DNA of 64,000 nucleotides, from NCBI RefSeq assembly GCF_030398385.1, contig NZ_JAOAOQ010000029.1, forward strand, positions 1 through 64,000. Reading direction: 5' to 3'. Source of the DNA: Aquibium sp. ELW1220 (GTDB lineage Bacteria > Pseudomonadota > Alphaproteobacteria > Rhizobiales > Rhizobiaceae). This document shows, one piece after another, positions 58,382-64,000 of the stretch. How positions within the stretch are numbered: the first letter of the stretch is position 1; each line of letters begins with the position of its first letter. The translations under genes and the position numbers were made by a program. Under the pieces are notes generated by a model that made no database searches, had not been told where the DNA came from, and was given only the letters and a program-made list of their open reading frames with translations.

Positions 58382-59307
58382 CCATCGCGGCCAGCTACTT
58401 CGACTATCCGCACCGCGGCCCGGGCATGGACCAGGACCGCTATCCCTACCGGCGGCTCGCGCGATCGCCCGCGGTCGCCTGGCCCGGCGGCGCGAAGCTG
58501 CTCGTCTGGGTGACGCTGCATCTCGAGCACTTTCCGATGGACATGCCGGCCAAGCCCTTCCTGCCGGCGGGCGGCATGAACCGGCCGGGGGTGAGCGTCT
58601 GGGACTACACGCAGCGCGACTACGGCAACCGGGTCGGCTTCTACCGGCTGATGAAGCTGTTCGACCGCCACGGCATACGGCCCACGGTGGCGATGAATTC
58701 GCAGGTCGCCGTCCGCTATCCGTTCCTGCTGGAGCGCATCGTCGAGCGCGGCTGGGAGATCGCCGCGAGCGGCGTCGACATGGGCCACCTCCATTACGGC
58801 GGGCTCGCCGAGGCGGCGGAGCGGGCGCAGGTGGAAGAGGCCTTCGGCGACCTGCGGCGGCTGTCGGGCCAGGCGGTGACCGGATGGCATTCGCCGGCGC
58901 ACTCGCAGTCGCAGAACACGCCTGACCTCGTGGCCGAAGCGGGCGGGCTCTACGTCGCCGACTGGATCAACGACGACATGCCCTATGCCTTCTCGACCCG
59001 CAGCGGGACGCTGACGCAGATGCCGCTGTCCTACGACCTGTCGGACCGCAAGATCCTCTACCAGCAGTCCCTGCCCTCCAGCGTCTACGCCCAGCAGGTG
59101 GAGATGGCATGCCGCTGCTTGCGCGACGAGGCCGACACGCGCGGCGGTCGCATCCTGTCGCTGTCGCTCAGCCCCTGGGTCGCGGGCCTGCCGGCGCAGA
59201 TCCGCACCCTCGACGCGCTGCTCGGCCGCATCCTTTCGACGCCCGACACCCGGCCGGCGAACGGCGAGGAGATCCGCGCCGCCTGGACCGCAGGCGCGGC
59301 CGGCTAG
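58378..59307 (+). CDS. PuuE-like polysaccharide deacetylase-fold hydrolase, copy 2
   Basis: A 309-aa paralog of the preceding protein, sharing the RDYGNRVGFYRLMKLFDRHG block. The first copy's SHG histidine is replaced: here the loop reads AASGVDMGHLHYGG, with His residues shifted, and the late motif reads LSLSPWVAGLPAQI instead of one with a His. It may be a partner subunit or have another specificity. The start overlaps the first copy (ATGA), suggesting equal synthesis. It is cytosolic. Confidence 0.76.
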   Translation: MTIAASYFDYPHRGPGMDQDRYPYRRLARSPAVAWPGGAKLLVWVTLHLEHFPMDMPAKPFLPAGGMNRPGVSVWDYTQRDYGNRVGFYRLMKLFDRHGIRPTVAMNSQVAVRYPFLLERIVERGWEIAASGVDMGHLHYGGLAEAAERAQVEEAFGDLRRLSGQAVTGWHSPAHSQSQNTPDLVAEAGGLYVADWINDDMPYAFSTRSGTLTQMPLSYDLSDRKILYQQSLPSSVYAQQVEMACRCLRDEADTRGGRILSLSLSPWVAGLPAQIRTLDALLGRILSTPDTRPANGEEIRAAWTAGAAG

Positions 59308-59363
59308 CCGGCGATGACATCGGCCGGCGGGACAGGCGTCCCGCCACGAGGAGTGAAGGCGGC

Positions 59364-60746
59364 ATGGGACGGCTGGCGACGATGACGAGGCAGGCAACGG
59401 AGAATGCGGCAGGCGCGGCGCCCGTGCCCGCGGCCGCGCGCCTCTCGGCCACCGAAGCCGCCGCACGGATCGCCGCCGGCGATCTGACGGCGGCCGCGCT
59501 CGCCGAAGCCTGCATCGCGCGGACGCTCGCCCGCGACGACGCGGTCCGCGCCTGGACCGTGTTCGAGCCCGGGATGGTGCGGCGCCAGGCGGCCGAGCGC
59601 GATGCCGGGACGCCGCTCGGCCCGCTGCACGGCGTGCCCGTCGGGATCAAGGACATCCTGTTCACCCGCGACCTGCCGACCACCTACAACTCGCCGCATT
59701 TCCAGTCGCATCATCCGAACGTCGATGCCGCCGTCGTGGCGCTGCTGCGGGCGGCAGGCGCGATCGTCTTCGGCAAGAACGACACGGTGGAATTCGCCGT
59801 CAACGGCCGGCGCGCGCGCACCCGCAACCCGCACGATCCCGGCCGGACCCCCGGCGGCTCGTCGAGCGGTTCGGCGGCCGCCGTGGCCGATTTCCAGGTG
59901 CCGCTGTCGATCGGCACCCAGACCGGCGGCTCGGTGATCCGGCCGGCGTCCTATTGCGGCGTCTACGCGATGAAGCCGACCTGGAACGCCGTGTCGGCCG
60001 AAGGGATGAAGACCTGCGCGCCGTCGATCGACACGATCGGCTGGTACGCGCGCTCGGCAGAAGACATCGCGCTGCTGTGCGACGTCTTTTCCATCACCGG
60101 TGACGGGCGGAGCGCCCCGGCCTCGCTCGATGGCGCGTCGATCGCGATCTGCCGCTCGCCGGTGTGGGACAAGGCGGAGCCCGAAGCACGCGAGGCGCTG
60201 GAACGCTGCACCCTGCTGCTCGAGGCGGCAGGCGCGCGGGTGGAAACCCTGGACCTCCCGGACCGCTTCGACGGGCTGACCGATGCCCATAAGGTGATCA
60301 TGCAATGCGAGATGCGTTCGACCTTCCTGCCGGAGTACGCAGCCCTCGGCGACGCGCTCTATGCCGAACTGGTGGCAACGATGCGCAACGAAGCGGGCTA
60401 CACCAGCGCCGACCTGCGCGGCGCTTACGAACTGGCGGCCGAATGCCGCGCGCGCTTCGATGCGGTGGCGGAAGGCTATGACGCAGTCGTCACGCCGAGC
60501 ACGGCGGGCATCGCGCCCAAAGGGCTGGACGACACTGGCGCGGCGACGTTCAACCGGATCTGGACCCTGCTGCACACGCCCTGCGTCAACGTTCCCGGAC
60601 TATCCGGCCCCGGCGGCATGCCCGTCGGATTGACGGTGACAGGACCGCGGTTCTCCGATCGACGCGTCGTGGCGGTGGCGGAAATGCTGGGTGCCTGCAT
60701 CCGGCACCGGAGCACCGCTTCTCCCGACCATCAGCAGCCCGAATGA
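59364..60746 (+). CDS. Amidase signature family hydrolase
   Basis: A 460-aa amidase with the Ser-cisSer-Lys triad: Lys96 (VGIKDILF), Ser166 (TPGGSSSGSAAAVA) and Ser190 (GTQTGGSVIRPAS). Members hydrolyse amides, allophanate, biuret or aryl amides. ATG 59364 has GAAGG just upstream. It follows the deacetylase pair by 56 bp and is the last gene before a terminator. In this context it likely cleaves a linear amide left after ring opening. Confidence 0.85.
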   Translation: MGRLATMTRQATENAAGAAPVPAAARLSATEAAARIAAGDLTAAALAEACIARTLARDDAVRAWTVFEPGMVRRQAAERDAGTPLGPLHGVPVGIKDILFTRDLPTTYNSPHFQSHHPNVDAAVVALLRAAGAIVFGKNDTVEFAVNGRRARTRNPHDPGRTPGGSSSGSAAAVADFQVPLSIGTQTGGSVIRPASYCGVYAMKPTWNAVSAEGMKTCAPSIDTIGWYARSAEDIALLCDVFSITGDGRSAPASLDGASIAICRSPVWDKAEPEAREALERCTLLLEAAGARVETLDLPDRFDGLTDAHKVIMQCEMRSTFLPEYAALGDALYAELVATMRNEAGYTSADLRGAYELAAECRARFDAVAEGYDAVVTPSTAGIAPKGLDDTGAATFNRIWTLLHTPCVNVPGLSGPGGMPVGLTVTGPRFSDRRVVAVAEMLGACIRHRSTASPDHQQPE

Positions 60747-60769
60747 AGGCGAGGAACCAATTCGAAATC

Positions 60770-60778
60770 TGTCCGACA
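60770..60778. promoter_or_regulatory. FadR/GntR-type operator, site C
   Basis: TGTCCGACA in the context AATCTGTCCGACAAATATGG lies 24 bp past the amidase stop, 165 bp before site D. It matches site A over an extended flank, including the ATGG that follows. Confidence 0.55.
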
Positions 60779-60799
60779 AATATGGAACGACGATGGGCG

Positions 60800-60832
60800 A
60801 TCTGCTGAGTGTTTTCGCAGCAGATGGTTTTT
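60800..60832 (+). terminator. Intrinsic terminator after the amidase
   Basis: ATCTGCTG (60800-60807) and CAGCAGAT (60818-60825) make a perfect 8-bp stem with a 10-nt loop; GG and five T (60828-60832) follow. It ends the hydrolase operon. Confidence 0.7.
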
Positions 60833-60943
60833 CTGCGAGCAGAAATGACGAGAACTATCTGTTATGACGCATAAAAATCCCCGTACGCGATCGTTTTTCG
60901 ACTCCTGGCCGCTTGACGCTCCCGCTCATCGGTGAGACATTTC

Positions 60944-60952
60944 TGTCAGACA
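60944..60952. promoter_or_regulatory. FadR/GntR-type operator, site D
   Basis: TGTCAGACA in the context ATTTCTGTCAGACAAAAAGG lies 123 bp before the binding protein start and just downstream of a possible promoter (TTGACG, 60913). It is the closest match to site A. Confidence 0.65.
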
Positions 60953-60998
60953 AAAAGGCAGCCATTGGATTGACAGGGTTCATTCGAAGAGCTGCGTC

Positions 60999-61056
60999 GG
61001 CGGCGAAAGCCGCCAGGGTGAACACAGATCGAATTGCGCGAAGGGTCCCGCAATTC
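60999..61056 (+). other. Two hairpins in the leader of the ABC importer mRNA
   Basis: GGCGGC-GAAA-GCCGCC (60999-61014) is a GNRA-capped hairpin. GAATTGCG (61031-61038) pairs with CGCAATTC (61049-61056). The second ends 5 bp before the AGGAGG ribosome site, so folding could affect translation. No known riboswitch class is recognised. Confidence 0.45.
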
Positions 61057-61075
61057 CCAACAGGAGGTATGTGCC

Positions 61076-62707
61076 TTGAAGAAACAGCTCTTCCAGCTTG
61101 ACCGCCGCACGTTCATGGCGGGTCTGGCAACAAGCGTCGCCCTGCCTGGCGCTATCGGCCTCTCCGCGGGCTCGGCTTTCGCTGAGGCGCAGACGCCGAA
61201 GCGCGGCGGAACGCTCACCACGGTCGCCTGGCCGGGCACCACCTACATGAATGCCGCAATCACGACGTCGGGACCGGAGTCGTTCCTTTCGCCGAAGTTC
61301 TTCGACGGCCTGCTCGGCTATGATTTCGGCATGGTCGAGAAACCGGCGCTCGCAACCGAATGGTCGATCGCCGAGGACGGCAAGCGCGTCACCTTCAAGC
61401 TGCGGCCGGGCGTGAAATGGCATGACGGCGAGGCCTTCACCTCCAAGGACGTCGCCTTCACCTTCATGGAAGTGCTGAAGGTGCATCACGGTCGCGGCCG
61501 TTCGCTCTTCGCCGACCTCCAGGCGGTGGAGACGCCCGACGACCTGACCGCGGTGTTCGTGCTGGGCAAGCCAGCCCCGGCGATGCTGAAGGCGCTCGAC
61601 GGCCGCGAGTCGCCGATTCTGCCCGCCCACATCTATGCCGGCACCAACATCATGGAGAACCCTGCCAACACCAAGCCGATCGGAACGGGCGCGTTCAGGC
61701 TCGCCAGCTACGAACGCGGCGCCTCGGTGGTGATGGAGCGCAATCCGGACTACTGGGACGAGGGAAAGCCCTACCTCGACCGCATCATCCTCCAGTACAT
61801 CCCGGACGCCTCCACCCGCACGGCGATGCTGGAAGCGGGACAGGCCGACATCGTGTTCCTCAACTTCCTGCCGGCACTCGACACTTTGCGGCTTGCCGCG
61901 ATGCCGGATTTCGAACTGGTGGAGGCAGGCTACGAGACGTCGGCCAGCAACCAGCAGATGGATTTCAACCTTGAGCGCGAGATCTTCAAGGACGCGCGGG
62001 TCCGCCATGCGATCGCGCATGCCATCGACCGGCAGTGGATCGTCGACAACGTCTGGCACGGCTTCGGCGTCGCCGGCGCCTCGCCGCTGCACCACGACCA
62101 GCGCGCCTTCTACACAACCGAAGGCGTGCCGCAATATGCCTTGGACCTCGCCAAGGCGGAGGCGCTGCTCGACGAGGCGGGCCATCCGCGTGGCGCCAAC
62201 GGCGTCCGCTTCGAGCTGACGATCGACCCGACGCCCTATGGCGATGAGTCCCTGACGGCGGCGGAGTACATCCGCGAGCAGTTCCGGCAGATCGGCATTC
62301 AGCTCAACATCCGCACGCAGGACTATGCGGTCTTCATCAAGCGCTGCTGGACCGACCGCGACTTCGACCTGTGCCTCTATACCGCAGCGATGGGCGCGGA
62401 CCCGACGATCGGCGTGCAGCGCTTCTACTGGTCGAAGAACTTCAAGCCAGGCGTCGCCTTCTCCAACGGCTCGAGCTATTCCAACCCCGAAGTCGACGCC
62501 TTGCTGGAAGCCTCGCAGGTCGAGCTCGATCCGGACAAGCGCAGGGAGCAGTTCGCGAAGTTCCAGCAGATCGCGATGACCGACCTGCCGACTCTGCCGG
62601 TCGTGCACACGACCCGGGCGACGATCGGATGGCAGAAGGTCAAGGATCATACGGTCGACGCACTGGGCTCGCTCGGAAATCTCGCCAACTGCTGGATCGA
62701 CGGGTAG
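61076..62707 (+). CDS. Dpp/Opp-type ABC transporter substrate-binding protein, Tat-exported
   Basis: A 543-aa family 5 solute-binding protein for peptides, opines or similar molecules. The N-terminus has a twin-arginine signal (DRRTFMAGLA, residues 9-18) with cleavage after AFA near 35, so it is probably exported folded. The SBP_bac_5 core includes WHDGEAFTSKDVAFTF and DARVRHAIAHAIDRQWI. TTG 61076 is chosen because AGGAGG is 8 bp upstream. It leads a transporter operon under operators C and D. Confidence 0.87.
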   Translation: MKKQLFQLDRRTFMAGLATSVALPGAIGLSAGSAFAEAQTPKRGGTLTTVAWPGTTYMNAAITTSGPESFLSPKFFDGLLGYDFGMVEKPALATEWSIAEDGKRVTFKLRPGVKWHDGEAFTSKDVAFTFMEVLKVHHGRGRSLFADLQAVETPDDLTAVFVLGKPAPAMLKALDGRESPILPAHIYAGTNIMENPANTKPIGTGAFRLASYERGASVVMERNPDYWDEGKPYLDRIILQYIPDASTRTAMLEAGQADIVFLNFLPALDTLRLAAMPDFELVEAGYETSASNQQMDFNLEREIFKDARVRHAIAHAIDRQWIVDNVWHGFGVAGASPLHHDQRAFYTTEGVPQYALDLAKAEALLDEAGHPRGANGVRFELTIDPTPYGDESLTAAEYIREQFRQIGIQLNIRTQDYAVFIKRCWTDRDFDLCLYTAAMGADPTIGVQRFYWSKNFKPGVAFSNGSSYSNPEVDALLEASQVELDPDKRREQFAKFQQIAMTDLPTLPVVHTTRATIGWQKVKDHTVDALGSLGNLANCWIDG

Positions 62708-62711
62708 GTCC

Positions 62712-63743
62712 GTGAGCGCCAGTCCAACGATCGGGGCGAAGGGGACGAAAAGTCCCCTTCGCTTCCTTTCGGGGCCGATGCCCCGCTACGTTCTGCGCCG
62801 GCTGAGCCAGGCGGTTCTGGTCATGCTGCTGGTGGTCATCGGCAGCTTCTTCCTCGTTAAGATGGCGCCGGGCGACCTGGTCGACGTGCTGGCCGGCAAT
62901 TCCGACATGACAGCCGACCAGATGGCGTCGCTGCGCGTGCGCTACGGGCTCGACCAGCCCGTGCTGGTACAGCTCTTCATCTACATGTCGCGGCTTGTCA
63001 TGCTCGATTTCGGCTATTCCCCGCTCAATGCCGCGCCGGTGCTCGACGTCATCATGGGGCGCTGGCCGGTCACGGCGATCCTCGTCGTCTCCTCCGTCGT
63101 GATCTCCATGACCGTCGGCACGGTGCTGGGGGTCATTTCGGCGCGCAATGCCGGCAATCCGATCGACCTGTCGATCTCGATCCTGATGCTGGTGCTCTAT
63201 GCCACGCCGTCCTTCGTCATTGCGATCTGCTTCATCCTGTTCTTCTCGGTCTTCCTCGGGGCGATGCCGATCGCAGGCTTTGCGACCGTCGGAACGCAGG
63301 CGACCGGGTTTGCCTATGCCTGGGACGTGGTGAAGCATCTGGCCATGCCGGTCGCCGCGCTGTGCACCTTCTACGTCGCGATCTACGGACGCATCGGCCG
63401 CGCCTCGATGCTGGAGGTGCTGAAGCTCGACTACGTGCGCACGGCCCGCGCCAAGGGGCTGCCGGAACGCCGCGTCATCTACGTCCACGCGCTGCGCAAC
63501 GCCCTGCTGCCGCTCGTGACGATGGCCGGCCTGCAGGTCAGCGCGCTGGTTGGCGGCGCCGTGCTGATCGAAACCATCTTCGGGCTGCCCGGGATGGGGC
63601 GGACGGCTTTCGACGCGGTGTTCGAACGCGACACCAACCTGCTGCTCGGCGTCCTGTTCATCAGTTCGCTCAGCGTCGTGGTCGTCAATTTCGTCATCGA
63701 TCTTCTCTACATGGCACTCGATCCGCGGGTGGAACTGGCATGA
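62712..63743 (+). CDS. Dpp/Opp-type ABC transporter permease (DppB-like)
   Basis: A 343-aa inner-membrane permease with six helices. The N-terminal helix follows YVLRRLSQAVLVMLLVVIGS, and the coupling loop MLEVLKLDYVRTARAKGLPE with HALRNALLPLVT is the classic EAA motif of the peptide importer class. GTG 62712 is the start, 4 bp after the binding protein stop. The DppC partner overlaps its end by four bases. Confidence 0.92.
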   Translation: MSASPTIGAKGTKSPLRFLSGPMPRYVLRRLSQAVLVMLLVVIGSFFLVKMAPGDLVDVLAGNSDMTADQMASLRVRYGLDQPVLVQLFIYMSRLVMLDFGYSPLNAAPVLDVIMGRWPVTAILVVSSVVISMTVGTVLGVISARNAGNPIDLSISILMLVLYATPSFVIAICFILFFSVFLGAMPIAGFATVGTQATGFAYAWDVVKHLAMPVAALCTFYVAIYGRIGRASMLEVLKLDYVRTARAKGLPERRVIYVHALRNALLPLVTMAGLQVSALVGGAVLIETIFGLPGMGRTAFDAVFERDTNLLLGVLFISSLSVVVVNFVIDLLYMALDPRVELA

Positions 63744-64000
63744 CCGTCGGCAGCCAATCCCTCATCGTCCGGCTGCTGCGCCATCCGAGCGGCCTGGTCG
63801 GCCTCCTGCTCATCGCCCTCGCTGTAGGGATGGCGCTGGGCGCGGGCTTCTTCTTTCCGGCCGGGCCGTGGACCATGGCCGGCCCGCCGCGCCTGTGGCC
63901 AGGGCAGAACGCGGCCTTCCTGCTCGGGACGGATTCGCTCGGCCGCGACCTTGCGGCCGGCCTCTTCCACGGGTCGCGCGTGTCGCTCGCCGTCGGTGCC
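63740..64000 (+). CDS. Dpp/Opp-type ABC transporter permease (DppC-like), partial at window end
   Basis: The first 87 codons of a DppC-type permease. ATG 63740 overlaps the DppB-like stop (ATGA). The N-terminal helix lies at about residues 17-37 (GLVGLLLIALAVGMALGAGF), and the conserved periplasmic LLGTDSLGRDLAAGLFHGSR is visible before the sequence stops. ATPase genes are expected beyond the window. Confidence 0.88.
   Translation, partial: MTVGSQSLIVRLLRHPSGLVGLLLIALAVGMALGAGFFFPAGPWTMAGPPRLWPGQNAAFLLGTDSLGRDLAAGLFHGSRVSLAVGA

Larger units (their letters stand above)
60747..61075. other. Control region between the amidase and the ABC importer
   Basis: This 329-bp region has no gene. In order it holds operator C (60770), an intrinsic terminator (60800-60832), a TTGACG element (60913-60918) that could be a -35, operator D (60944) and a structured leader with two hairpins before the AGGAGG at 61062. 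It separates the hydrolase operon from the transporter operon. Confidence 0.65.

Overview
The window looks like chromosome of an alphaproteobacterium of the order Hyphomicrobiales (Rhizobiales), most likely a Mesorhizobium/Aminobacter/Phyllobacteriaceae-type organism. The reasons are uniformly high G+C, a rhizobial-type glycerol ABC transporter operon (glpD-glpS-glpT-glpP-glpQ-glpU-glpV), the gene string proS-lolC-lolD next to mce-rnj-birA-nuoN, NuoE with a long acidic C-terminal tail, and frequent GTG/TTG starts and ATGA/TGATG stop-start overlaps. The genus is inferred, not proven. No rRNA, tRNA, CRISPR array, phage or insertion sequence was seen.

Left part (1-11 kb, mostly minus strand): two sulfotransferase genes in visibly lower-G+C DNA, then the glycerol uptake and oxidation operon. 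A complete RelE-type toxin plus XRE antitoxin cassette sits inside this operon on the opposite strand, between glpQ and glpU. Middle left (11-32 kb, minus strand): housekeeping genes lolD, lolC, proS, a DUF1467 protein, methylmalonyl-CoA epimerase, RNase J and biotin-protein ligase, then the respiratory complex I genes nuoE to nuoN. nuoA-D are absent from the position before nuoE. Three small unrecognised genes are embedded in the nuo operon: two membrane proteins and one helix-hairpin-helix protein. A palindromic heptamer array and a strong plus-strand terminator with no gene before it lie in the intergenic regions.

Middle right (32-42 kb): an amino-acid or opine-like catabolic operon (saccharopine dehydrogenase-like protein, polar amino acid ABC transporter, DapA-family protein, aldehyde dehydrogenase, three-part flavin/iron-sulfur dehydrogenase). 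A divergent LysR gene and the periplasmic binding protein complete it.

Right part (42-64 kb): a minus-strand operon of phosphotransferase, acyl-CoA dehydrogenase, SDR, CoA-transferase, acyl-CoA synthetase and FadR-type GntR regulator resembles the levulinate (lva) / ACAD10-11 logic for 4-hydroxy- or 4-oxo-acyl chains. Divergent from it are a mercaptopyruvate sulfurtransferase and a cystathionine beta-lyase-like enzyme. Further right are a BisC-like molybdenum oxidoreductase, a VOC protein, an isochorismatase-type hydrolase, two PuuE-like deacetylase-fold hydrolases, an amidase and a Dpp/Opp-type ABC importer that runs off the window. Four near-identical TGTCNGACA palindromes lie between genes of this block, three of them close to the starts of three different operons. 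They point to one regulon, which I propose handles an unidentified sulfur- and amide/ureide-containing acid. This is the best candidate for an undescribed system here.
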